From NCBI GenBank assembly GCA_965214205.1, contig OZ243941.1, positions 1,240,001 through 1,304,000 on the forward strand: a stretch of 64,000 bases of DNA, in the 5' to 3' direction. This DNA comes from G963663315 sp965214205. GTDB lineage: Bacteria > Pseudomonadota > Gammaproteobacteria > Arenicellales > Poriferihabitantaceae. The notes under the pieces were generated by a model. It saw only the letters and a list, made by a program, of their open reading frames with translations, did no database searches and had not been told where the DNA came from. Positions 8,264-15,989 of the stretch are shown one piece after another; positions within the stretch are counted from its first letter, which is position 1; each line of letters begins with the position of its first letter. The position numbers were made by a program, and so were the translations under genes.

Positions 8264-9544
8264 TTACATATTCGCGCTGGCGCGTTGTGCGTTGTCCGCG
8301 ACACTTTGCATCTTGTGGGCGGCAAAGTTCATGTCCGGATTGCTTGGCGACCGGTCCAGCCAGCGCCCCCACTCTTCATAGTAGTGACGCATGCCATTTT
8401 CATCGTGGATGGTCTCGTTCTCATGCCGACCGTGCAGGATGGTCCGCTTTTCGGCGGCAGGGTGCATGCATGCGCCCTGGGCAGTCACCGCGAGCAGGTC
8501 TTCATGCAGGTTGCGGCCGAACGGCCCCCAGATCGAATTGTGATGGTCAACTCTGGTCTGGCGCTCGGCTGGCGTATCGCTGGCAAGGCCCAGTCCGCGA
8601 AACTCGATCATCACCTGATCCGGCCCAAGCGGGGTCATCAGGTCGCACCGCAGCGCGGAACCGCGCAGGTTGAAATTGACTCCCGGGAACATGTCGATCA
8701 TGTACCAGTGGTTGGGTGGCAGGTGCGGGAAAGACAGAGATTCACGCGATTCAAACCCTTCATACTGGTCATACTGGACCTCGAAACTGCCGACATTGAT
8801 ATGGCCGTTTTTGAAACCGCTGTTCTTGCGCGCGAAGTAGGCGTCGTTGAACCCGGTGATCCGGTTATGGTAATGCAGGAAGTCATGATAGAACTCGCAG
8901 TTGGTATCATGCCACAACTTGTAATTGCAGGGGATGATCGCCTTGTGGTAATGAAACACTTCCAGCGGCTCCTCATTGAGTGACGGCGCCAGACAATCGA
9001 GAGCGCCGGCTGCGAATTCCCCAACACTCATGCCGATGTCGTCATCCAGGCTGACCCATACGAAACCGCCGAAATAAACTTCGCATCTGAGTTCCCGCAG
9101 ACCGACATCCGCGGTGCACAGACGGTCCTGGTAGCCTTCCTCCCGGCGCGTGATATTGACGCATCGGCCCTTCATGTCGAATTGCCAGGCGTGGAACATG
9201 CAGGTCATGGTTTTCGGGGTGCCCGACGGGGTGCCGCGCTTGAAGCTGCCGGCCGGCCGCCGCTCAATCATGTTACCGCGATGAGGGCAGACATTCAGAA
9301 AGGCGCGAACCTTGAGGTCCTTGCCGCGCACCACGATCACCGGCTCTTTGGCGATGGTCATGGTGCGAAAATCGTAGGCGTTTTTCAATTCGGATTCATG
9401 GCAGACCGGAATCCAGGTTTTTTTCCAGATCTTTTCCAGTTCTTCCTGGAAGATGTCCCGGTCGGAATAGATTCTGCTGTCCACCCATTCACCGGGTTGC
9501 AGGTTCGGGGTCGCGGTCCATTGAGCATGATTTCTTGATGACAT
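8264..9544 (-). CDS. msmA: methanesulfonate monooxygenase hydroxylase, alpha subunit
   Basis: The 426-residue catalytic subunit of a Rieske non-haem iron oxygenase would convert methanesulfonate with O2 and NADH to formaldehyde and sulfite. Rieske ligands are Cys86/His88 (CPH) and Cys115/His118 (CMFH). The 26 residues between His88 and Cys115 are far more than the 15-17 usual in aromatic dioxygenases, and such a long gap is the hallmark I recall for MsmA. The mononuclear iron ligands are His220 and His224 (FYHDFLH) with Asp349 (LHEDLL) as the likely third. Length and mass (about 48 kDa) fit. It is the second gene of the operon. Without a database search, another short-chain sulfonate oxygenase remains possible. 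Confidence 0.8.
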   Translation of the reverse strand: MSSRNHAQWTATPNLQPGEWVDSRIYSDRDIFQEELEKIWKKTWIPVCHESELKNAYDFRTMTIAKEPVIVVRGKDLKVRAFLNVCPHRGNMIERRPAGSFKRGTPSGTPKTMTCMFHAWQFDMKGRCVNITRREEGYQDRLCTADVGLRELRCEVYFGGFVWVSLDDDIGMSVGEFAAGALDCLAPSLNEEPLEVFHYHKAIIPCNYKLWHDTNCEFYHDFLHYHNRITGFNDAYFARKNSGFKNGHINVGSFEVQYDQYEGFESRESLSFPHLPPNHWYMIDMFPGVNFNLRGSALRCDLMTPLGPDQVMIEFRGLGLASDTPAERQTRVDHHNSIWGPFGRNLHEDLLAVTAQGACMHPAAEKRTILHGRHENETIHDENGMRHYYEEWGRWLDRSPSNPDMNFAAHKMQSVADNAQRASANM

Positions 9545-9605
9545 GATTATGGTCTCCTGTATTGACTGATAGGATTTTGATTACATGAGCGTCTGATTGA
9601 CGGAA

Positions 9606-10496
9606 TCAGCCGGCCTGTTTGAGCATGGATTCCCAGTTTACCTGTCTGGCGAACTTTTCCAGTTCTTCGGGCTTCATGTAGATAGTGTGTTCCGGGCCAG
9701 GGTAGATACGCTCCCTGACTTCGTCCCGGTAGCGGATAAACACGTCTTCCATGATCGGAATCAGATCGGTGTAGATTTTCGAGTGGCGTGGCACATGTTC
9801 CTCATATAGATGGAACAGGTCGGAGGTGATGATATGCACGCCATGCGCCTTGTTGCCAGCGCCCAGACTGATGACCGGTACGGGCAGCGTTTCTGTCAGG
9901 TATTGACACACTTCCTCCGAGGTGACCTCGCACATGACCGAGAAACAGCCCGCGTCCACCATGGCCCAGGCGTCATCGACCAGTTCCGCCGCCCGGTCGG
10001 CGGTCTTCCCCTGCGCGAAGAAGCCGCCCAGTTGCGGCATCCGCATCGGTGTAATGCCGATGTGGCCCTGTACCGGAATGCCAGCCTTCACAATCGCCTC
10101 GATATTTTTAGCGTGATGCTGGTTGCCTTCGCATTTCATCACCTCGGCATTGGCCTCGGAAACGAACCGGCCCGCGTTTTCAACCGCCTGGTCGGGAGAA
10201 ACATGAAAGCTCCAGTACGGCATATCGACCATCCGCAGACCACACTGGCTGCCGCGGTCAATCGCTTTCGCCATCATCATGACTTCGTCGAAAGTCACCG
10301 TGACGGTTGACTTGTGCCCGAACAGAATCATGCCGCCGGTATCGGACACACACAGAATGTCGATTCCCAGCCGGTCCGCGATGACTGCGCTGCGGTAATC
10401 ATAGATTGCCATTTGCACGATCTGCTCATCTTCGCGCATCTTTCGCTGCAGGTCCCTGATCGTGACCTTTTTTCTTCTCTTGGCCGCTTCCGCCAT
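9606..10496 (-). CDS. PanB-like ketopantoate hydroxymethyltransferase family protein
   Basis: The 296-residue TIM barrel is of the 3-methyl-2-oxobutanoate hydroxymethyltransferase family, which adds a C1 unit from methylene-tetrahydrofolate to a 2-oxoacid. The key positions of E. coli PanB can be matched: Asp52 (SDTGG), Asp91 (VDMPYWSF), Lys121 and Glu123 (KCEGN), His145 (GHIGITP) and Glu190 (CEVTSE). The usual GIGAG...CDGQ segment near the C-terminus is changed to SLGAGNKAHG, so this is probably not the housekeeping PanB. There is no panC next to it. It is the first gene after the operon promoter, ahead of msmA, and its ATG is preceded by a GGGGGG-type ribosome site. A role with the formaldehyde made by MsmABCD is an inference. 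Confidence 0.78.
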   Translation of the reverse strand: MAEAAKRRKKVTIRDLQRKMREDEQIVQMAIYDYRSAVIADRLGIDILCVSDTGGMILFGHKSTVTVTFDEVMMMAKAIDRGSQCGLRMVDMPYWSFHVSPDQAVENAGRFVSEANAEVMKCEGNQHHAKNIEAIVKAGIPVQGHIGITPMRMPQLGGFFAQGKTADRAAELVDDAWAMVDAGCFSVMCEVTSEEVCQYLTETLPVPVISLGAGNKAHGVHIITSDLFHLYEEHVPRHSKIYTDLIPIMEDVFIRYRDEVRERIYPGPEHTIYMKPEELEKFARQVNWESMLKQAG

Positions 10497-10570
10497 TGAT
10501 CGTCCCCCCGGTGTTTTAATTTGGCGCTATAAAAATTTATTGGGCATGCAACACGCCAATGAATAGGTAA

Positions 10571-10600
10571 AATATAGTCAGGCATTGATTTGACTGTCAA
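10571..10600 (-). promoter_or_regulatory. sigma70-type promoter of the panB-like/msm operon with overlapping palindrome
   Basis: On the minus strand TTGACA (10600-10595) is separated by 18 bp from TATATT (10576-10571). Transcription would start near 10564, about 70 bases before the PanB-like ATG. The -35 box lies inside a perfect palindrome, TTTGAC-A-GTCAAA (10589-10601), a likely operator. The rest of the 10497-10730 gap shows no gene. Confidence 0.65.
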
Positions 10601-10730
10601 AGAGCTTTTTCTTATGAATTGATAGGTTGTACCTTAATATATCCATAAAACAGCTTGTTTATCTATTGCTTGCCCCGTTGCCCCGCGCTTCTCCTGACAA
10701 GGGACTGTCCCCGGTTCGGTAGGGGCGTTG

Positions 10731-11567
10731 TCAGGGTCCGGCCATTCTGAACAGAATGAACAGGCCGACCAGAACCATCAGTATCGAAACGCCTTTTTTA
10801 AGATAATCGGCCGGTATGGCATGTGCGAGGTGGGCGCCTATGATCGACCCGCACGCCAGCGCCAGCGCCAGACCGGCGCTCAGCTTGAGGTCGATCTGCC
10901 CATACAGGGCGTTTCCGAAAGTGGCGGCCAGCGCAATCGGGATCTGGATCACCTGAGACAGGCCGATCGCGATCAATACCGGTACCCGCAGCCAGATCAG
11001 GATCGGCACCAGCAGTAACGGCCCGCCGGTTCCGGTCAGCGCCGACCCGACGCCGGTGAGGAAGCCGATCACCAGCAGGCTGTTGCCCGCCGCCGCCGGT
11101 TTATGTATATCTTCGGGCTGCCTGCCGGCCAGGGTATGAATGCCGGAAAAAAGAATCAGCAGCGCGATTCCGGCCTCAAGCGCGAGAGCCGGGACAAAGG
11201 GCAGTAAAAAGGCGCCGAGAAAAGCCCCTGGCAGGGAACCCAGACAGACCCGGGTCACCATGCCGTGGTCAATCGTGCCATGCCGCGCATAAATGAAGGC
11301 CCCCACCGCGCCGGTCACGATATAACTCAGGTTGCAGGCTGGTATGGCGACATGGATCGCCACATCGCCGAGATACTTTAGAGCGGGTACCAGTAAAACC
11401 CCGCCGATGCCGACATTGCCGATCAGTATGCCGATGATGACGATGACGAGTGACAGGCTGAGCGGCAAAAACATGTAGGCTGACCTGGGTTGGGTTATCT
11501 GCACAATCAAGCGCTGGATCATGCCAAAGTTTACGATTCGATGATAGACTAACGGGTTGACCTTCAT
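10731..11567 (-). CDS. TauE/SafE-family anion (sulfite) exporter
   Basis: This 278-residue polytopic membrane protein has about eight hydrophobic helices in two related halves. The first half has IGILIGNVGIGGVLLVPAL and the second FLTGVGSALTGTGGPLLLVP, the duplicated G-x-G-G-P-type element of the TauE/SafE (former DUF81) family. Members export sulfite, sulfoacetate or similar anions. Its location between the methanesulfonate operon and a divergent LysR gene suggests it removes the sulfite made by the monooxygenase, an inference from context. The first 30 residues are not hydrophobic, so an internal start at the MFLPLSLS methionine is possible. It is separated from the msm promoter by about 130 bp and is transcribed in the same direction. 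Confidence 0.8.
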   Translation of the reverse strand: MKVNPLVYHRIVNFGMIQRLIVQITQPRSAYMFLPLSLSLVIVIIGILIGNVGIGGVLLVPALKYLGDVAIHVAIPACNLSYIVTGAVGAFIYARHGTIDHGMVTRVCLGSLPGAFLGAFLLPFVPALALEAGIALLILFSGIHTLAGRQPEDIHKPAAAGNSLLVIGFLTGVGSALTGTGGPLLLVPILIWLRVPVLIAIGLSQVIQIPIALAATFGNALYGQIDLKLSAGLALALACGSIIGAHLAHAIPADYLKKGVSILMVLVGLFILFRMAGP

Positions 11568-11608
11568 AAGAACCCTTTGTCATGCTCTTTGTAAACCGGT
11601 AGTCCGCC

Positions 11609-12526
11609 TTGTTCCTCAGACAGTTTCAATATCTGGTTGCGCTGGAACAGGAAGGCCACTTCGGCCGCGCCGCGGACAAATGCCATGTTTCCCAGCCCAG
11701 TCTGTCCAGCGCGCTGAAAAGCCTTGAGGAAGAACTCGGCATTCCGATCATTCTCAGGCAGCACAAATTCCAGGGTTTTACCGAGGAAGGCAAGCGTGTG
11801 GTCAGTTGGGCAAAACGTTTATTGGCGGACCGGTCAGCAATGCTGGAAGAACTGGCTATCATGAAGAAAGACCTGCATGGCCGGCTCAGGATCGGCGCCA
11901 CTCCGATGAGTTCACCCCTGTTTCCGACCGTCAGCCAGTTGTTCCAGAAGCGTCATCCGGGCCTGCAGATCGACATTCAGTTCATGGCCCTGGATCGGCT
12001 GGTACTGGGGCTGACCAACTTCGAAATTGATGTCGGCATCACCTATCTGGACGATCCTGAGCTGGATCGTTTCGTGGCCTTGCCCTTGTATGAAGAGCCT
12101 CTCTACCTGCTGCTTCCCGACAATGACTGGCTGGATGACAGTTCCATCATTTCATGGCAGGAAGCGGCTGCGCTGCCATTGTGCCTGCTCTCCAAATCAA
12201 CCCGTGAACGACGGGTGATGGATGACGCTTTCACCAGTGTCGGCTGCCAGCCGACCCCGATCCTGGAATCCAATTCCATTTTCCAGCTCGCCTTCCACGC
12301 GATGGCGGGGGACCTGGCCACCATTGTGCCGAAACGTTTCGCGCACCTGCCCAACACGCGCCAGAAAATGCTGGTCAATCCCAGTGTGGTGCAGACTCTC
12401 GGCCTGATCTGGGTTTACGGCAACCCGGTTCTACCGATGGCCAGCGCCACCAGCACGCTGTTGCGCGAAGCCCTGGAATCCGGCCTGTTGGAAGAATTCA
12501 GCCTGGTTGGCAACAAGGGCAGTTGA
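11609..12526 (+). CDS. LysR-family transcriptional regulator
   Basis: The 305-residue activator/repressor has an N-terminal winged helix-turn-helix (RQFQYLVALEQEGHFGRAADKCHVSQPSLSSALKSLEEELG, about residues 4-43) and a C-terminal periplasmic-binding-protein-like effector domain (RLRIGATPMSSPLFP... onward). The start is a TTG at 11609. The usual N-terminal LysR motif begins within four residues of it. It is divergent from the TauE-like exporter (41-bp gap) and convergent with phnY (28-bp gap). By position it could control the exporter, the msm operon or phnY-phnA. No effector can be read from sequence. Confidence 0.9.
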   Translation: MFLRQFQYLVALEQEGHFGRAADKCHVSQPSLSSALKSLEEELGIPIILRQHKFQGFTEEGKRVVSWAKRLLADRSAMLEELAIMKKDLHGRLRIGATPMSSPLFPTVSQLFQKRHPGLQIDIQFMALDRLVLGLTNFEIDVGITYLDDPELDRFVALPLYEEPLYLLLPDNDWLDDSSIISWQEAAALPLCLLSKSTRERRVMDDAFTSVGCQPTPILESNSIFQLAFHAMAGDLATIVPKRFAHLPNTRQKMLVNPSVVQTLGLIWVYGNPVLPMASATSTLLREALESGLLEEFSLVGNKGS

Positions 12527-12554
12527 TGGATTCCCGCCGGATGTTGGCGCCCGT

Positions 12555-13994
12555 CTATCCCCAGGGGAGGGAGAAGGTTTTGACGGTGGTATAGCTCTTC
12601 ATGGCTTCGATGACGCCTTCCTTATAGCCGAGGCCGGAGTCCTTGATGCCGCCGAATGGCGACATTTCGGTACGGTATCCGGGCACCTCGCGGATGTTGA
12701 CGGTGCCGGTCATCAGTTCATTGACAAATCGGTTGATGTATTCGAGGTTGTTGGTGCAGACCCCGCTGGATAACCCGAAAGCCGTCGAGTTGGCAACCTG
12801 GATGGCGTGGTCGATGCCGGTTACCCGGATAATCGGAATCGGTGGGCCGAAGGTTTCCTCGCGCACCAGTTCACAATCAAACGGAACGTGATCGAGTACT
12901 GTGGGCGAATAGACCGCGCCCTGGCGGTCGTTGCCGTATAACAGCCGGGCGCCCTTGTCGATGGCGTCATTCACTCGCGCCTGGAACAGGATCGCCGCCT
13001 GTTCGGTGATCACGGCGCCGACATCGGTATCGGGGTCCATCGGGTCGCCGTATTTGAGTCGCGCGGCCTTTTCGGCCACCCGTTCCGCAAATTCGTCGGC
13101 AATTGACTCGACCGCCAATATACGCTTTACCGCGGTGCATCGCTGTCCGGAATTCTTCGTGGCGCCCTGCACCGCCATTTCCGCGGCTTCATCGAGGTCT
13201 GCGTCCTCCATCACGATCAACGGCGAATTGCCGCCGAGCTCCAGTACCGTGCGTTTGTAGCCAGCGGTCGCGGCGATATATTTGCCGACCGGAACACTGC
13301 CGGTGAAGGTGATCAGGTCGATATGCGGATTGGTGATCATTTCGTCGCCGATATCGTCGGGCAGTCCGGTCACGACAGACAGCATCGGCGGCGGCAGCCC
13401 CGCCTCAAGCAGTACCTCCACCAGAGCCAGCGCGGTCAGTGGGGTCAATTCGGTGGGCTTGCCCACCATGCAGTTGTTGGTCGCAATCGCCGGAGCGATC
13501 TTGTGGGAAATCATGTTCAGCGGATGATTGAAGGGCGTGATCGCCGAGATGGCGGTCAATGGCTCGCGCTGCGTGAAAATCTTTCTTTTCTTGCCGTGGG
13601 GGGTCAGGTCACAGGAAAAAATTTCGCCGTCATCGAGAATACACAACTGGCTGGTGAGGTTGAAAACGTCGCAGGCGCGTCCGACTTCATACAGGCTGTC
13701 CTTTTTTGACAGGCCGCATTCGGCGGTGATCAGGTCCGAGAACCGATCTTTCGCCGCAGCCAGGGACTGTGCGGTTTTCGACAGGATCTGCTGGCGCTGA
13801 TAGCGGCTCAGTTGCGGCTGGTAAGCGGCGGCGGCCGCAAACGCGTCTGCCACCTGTTCGCGGCTGGCGCGCGGAACCGCGCCGACCACTTCGTTGGTAA
13901 AAGGGTTCTGGACTTCAACCGATTTGCCGGTGTCGCCATCCACCCACGCTCCGGCAATACACATTTTCCAATGGTTAGCGCCGGAAGTCTTCAT
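12555..13994 (-). CDS. phnY: phosphonoacetaldehyde dehydrogenase
   Basis: This 479-residue NAD(P)-dependent aldehyde dehydrogenase has catalytic Cys286 (NSGQRCTAVKR), general base Glu252 (LELGGNSP), the oxyanion Asn157 (TPFNHPLN) and the nucleotide-binding segment FTGSVPVGK. The choice of substrate rests on the gene's partner: 53 bp downstream of phnA and in the same direction, as in the 2-aminoethylphosphonate route where PhnY oxidises phosphonoacetaldehyde to phosphonoacetate. The ATG at 13994 has a clear AGGAG site. The frame stays open upstream, but that part is an antisense shadow of phnA. A related lactaldehyde or sulfoacetaldehyde dehydrogenase is the alternative; the latter would be notable here. 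Confidence 0.78.
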   Translation of the reverse strand: MKTSGANHWKMCIAGAWVDGDTGKSVEVQNPFTNEVVGAVPRASREQVADAFAAAAAYQPQLSRYQRQQILSKTAQSLAAAKDRFSDLITAECGLSKKDSLYEVGRACDVFNLTSQLCILDDGEIFSCDLTPHGKKRKIFTQREPLTAISAITPFNHPLNMISHKIAPAIATNNCMVGKPTELTPLTALALVEVLLEAGLPPPMLSVVTGLPDDIGDEMITNPHIDLITFTGSVPVGKYIAATAGYKRTVLELGGNSPLIVMEDADLDEAAEMAVQGATKNSGQRCTAVKRILAVESIADEFAERVAEKAARLKYGDPMDPDTDVGAVITEQAAILFQARVNDAIDKGARLLYGNDRQGAVYSPTVLDHVPFDCELVREETFGPPIPIIRVTGIDHAIQVANSTAFGLSSGVCTNNLEYINRFVNELMTGTVNIREVPGYRTEMSPFGGIKDSGLGYKEGVIEAMKSYTTVKTFSLPWG

Positions 13995-14047
13995 AGGGAT
14001 TCTCCTGTTCGGGCAAGAAGGTTCGGCAAGGGGCAAAACCCGCCCGG

Positions 14048-15373
14048 CTAGGCGGCAAGGCGGTTGAGAGCGATGTCGAACACGTCGAAATTCCGCAGTT
14101 GACCAAGTCGGTCCGTGTCCAGGTCCGGCCCCGGCCCGCGGTTGAAAATCAACGGTACGGTCTGCTCGCTGATACCGCCATGCGAGCGCAACGGGACTTC
14201 CAGACCGGAAAGATCGTGCCGGTCCGCGCTGGTACCGAGCACGGTGTTCCAGTCCGACAATATGATGAGATCGCCCATGCGATCCGGGGCCAGTCCGAAT
14301 CGCGCGCATCCGTCCACGTTTGAAAGCGCGAGTTCGATACCCGCGATCTCCAAAAGCCCGACGGCTGCCTCATCCAGTCGGGCGGCGTCTTCCAGGTAAA
14401 TGGTCGCAAAAGAACCGAGCGCGCCGTGATGAACTACATAAGGGTCGGTGATCGGCAGGATGACCCGGCCATTGCCCGCGCCCAGCAGTCTGTCCACCTC
14501 GTCCTGCAGGTAGATTATATTCGGTTGGCCGTCGCTGTCGTGCTTGGCGTTCATGCCGTGGTCCGCGGTCAGGCCGATGACTGCGCCCAGTTCATCCAGT
14601 TGACTCCAGTAGCGGTCCATCATGGCATAGAAGCGGTTGGCGTCGGCGCTGCCGGGGGCGAATTTATGCTGAATGTAATCCGTTGTGGACAGGTACGTGA
14701 TATCCGGCCTGACCGATTCCATCAGTTTTACCCCGGCCCTGAAAATGAATTCCGAAAGCCCGGCGCTGTAGACCGAAGGCACATCCATACCCACCATCTC
14801 AACCACGTTGTCGATGCCGTTGCGGCGAAGGTCGGCCTCGTCGGATTTCTCTGACGAGAAACAGATCGCGGCATTGCTGTTACGGCTGCCGTCCAGACAC
14901 AATTCATTGCCAAGCAGCCGCCTGAGCTTGTCTTTCGCGGTGATGATGGCGATTTTCGCGCCAGCGTCCTGAAACGCTTTGAACAGGGTGGGAGCTCGCA
15001 GTAACGCCGGGTCATTCATCATGACTTCGACTCCCGTCCCCCGATCATAATAGAAATTCCCGCAGATACCGTGGACTTCCGGCAGAACCCCGGTGACGAT
15101 GGACATGTTGTTCGGGTTGGTGAAGCTGGGTATCACGCAATCGGCTCGCAAATCCAGGCCGCGTTTATCCGCGCCCGATCCATCCGACTGTCTGCCCGTT
15201 TCGCGGGTCTGTTGATCGCCGATCAACCGCGCCATCCACGGCATGGCTCCCGCCTTGACCGCTTCGATGATATAGTCCGGTTCCGAGCCGTCAACGCAGA
15301 CGACTACGACGGGTTGTTGCGGCCAGGCATATTCCCGGCCATTGACGATGACGGCAGGTTTGTTAGATGACAT
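14048..15373 (-). CDS. phnA: phosphonoacetate hydrolase
   Basis: This 441-residue zinc hydrolase of the alkaline phosphatase superfamily (nucleotide pyrophosphatase branch) splits phosphonoacetate to acetate and phosphate. Metal ligands and nucleophile can be located: Asp29 (CVDGSEPDY), nucleophile Thr85 (PSFTNPNNM), the pair in STTDYIQHKF, Asp-His in LTADHGMN and a C-terminal His in LRSHGG. An insertion of about 24 hydrophilic residues (about 52-75) separates the first metal ligand from the nucleophile. It is the promoter-proximal gene of a two-gene unit with phnY. No phnW or C-P lyase gene is present in the window, so the substrate may be made elsewhere or taken up. Confidence 0.85.
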   Translation of the reverse strand: MSSNKPAVIVNGREYAWPQQPVVVVCVDGSEPDYIIEAVKAGAMPWMARLIGDQQTRETGRQSDGSGADKRGLDLRADCVIPSFTNPNNMSIVTGVLPEVHGICGNFYYDRGTGVEVMMNDPALLRAPTLFKAFQDAGAKIAIITAKDKLRRLLGNELCLDGSRNSNAAICFSSEKSDEADLRRNGIDNVVEMVGMDVPSVYSAGLSEFIFRAGVKLMESVRPDITYLSTTDYIQHKFAPGSADANRFYAMMDRYWSQLDELGAVIGLTADHGMNAKHDSDGQPNIIYLQDEVDRLLGAGNGRVILPITDPYVVHHGALGSFATIYLEDAARLDEAAVGLLEIAGIELALSNVDGCARFGLAPDRMGDLIILSDWNTVLGTSADRHDLSGLEVPLRSHGGISEQTVPLIFNRGPGPDLDTDRLGQLRNFDVFDIALNRLAA

Positions 15374-15418
15374 GGGTCAGGGTATGGGTATGAGGGCAGG
15401 ATTTCCAAATTGATGCCA

Positions 15419-15424
15419 ATTATA
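15419..15424 (-). promoter_or_regulatory. -10 element upstream of phnA
   Basis: A perfect TATAAT is on the minus strand, 46 bases before the phnA ATG. At the expected distance upstream there is no good TTGACA match, which would fit an activator-dependent promoter. The 15374-15506 gap between phnA and the divergent copper chaperone gene contains nothing else I can name. Confidence 0.4.
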
Positions 15425-15506
15425 CGATAATAACCCGTTTATAGCCTGATTTTTTGTGACCTGTAATTAACGATTCGCTGCATGAACTGGAGTCTCCAGA
15501 ATAACC

Positions 15507-15989
15507 ATGAAACCTTGCTCTTTCCTCACTCGCGTCCTGATCGCCGGGGCCTGTCTTATGATATTTCCGGCTATTGCACAGGCGCAGGCTACCCATCAGA
15601 TCGTGGTCGAAAACGCGTGGGCGCTGCCGTTGCCCGCTGTCGCGGTCAATGGCGCCTCGTATCTGACGATTCGCAATCACGGACAGGATGACGAGCGCTC
15701 CGACCATCTGATCGGCGTCCGTTCACCGGTCGCGGAGCAGGTGGAAATTCACAATATGATCCACAGTGAAGGGCAGATGAAAATGCAGAAAACAGACCGC
15801 GTCGGGATTCCCGCGCAAGGCACAGTTGAATTTAAACCGGGCGCTACGCACATTATGCTGATCAACCTGACCAAACCGCTGGTCGAAGGGGAAATGTTCC
15901 CGCTCACCCTGGAGTTCGAGAAAGCGGGAGCGGTTGATGTGATGGTGATGATAAGCTCTGACCAGAACGTGCATAAGCATACGCATTGA
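15507..15989 (+). CDS. periplasmic copper chaperone, PCu(A)C family
   Basis: The 160-residue secreted protein has a signal peptide (MKPCSFLTRVLIAGACLMIFPAIAQA, cleavage near residue 26) and a cupredoxin-like PCu(A)C (DUF461) domain. The copper ligands of the family are visible: His-Asn-Met (EIHNMIHSEGQMKM) with the nearby Met pair, then the conserved GATHIMLINLTKPL carrying the second His-x-Met. The C-terminus is His-rich (NVHKHTH). These proteins deliver Cu(I) to the CuA centre of cytochrome oxidase. The stop codon overlaps a possible TTG start of the next gene (TTGA). Confidence 0.87.
   Translation: MKPCSFLTRVLIAGACLMIFPAIAQAQATHQIVVENAWALPLPAVAVNGASYLTIRNHGQDDERSDHLIGVRSPVAEQVEIHNMIHSEGQMKMQKTDRVGIPAQGTVEFKPGATHIMLINLTKPLVEGEMFPLTLEFEKAGAVDVMVMISSDQNVHKHTH

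Noticed and set aside
8264..9544. Aromatic-ring dioxygenase call for the alpha subunit
   Set aside because: The 26-residue Rieske spacing, sulfonate-type importer and sulfite-type exporter favour methanesulfonate; no ring-cleavage or diol dehydrogenase gene is nearby.
13995..14309. N-terminal extension of phnY
   Set aside because: It overlaps phnA in another frame, while the ATG at 13994 has a strong ribosome site and the family start.
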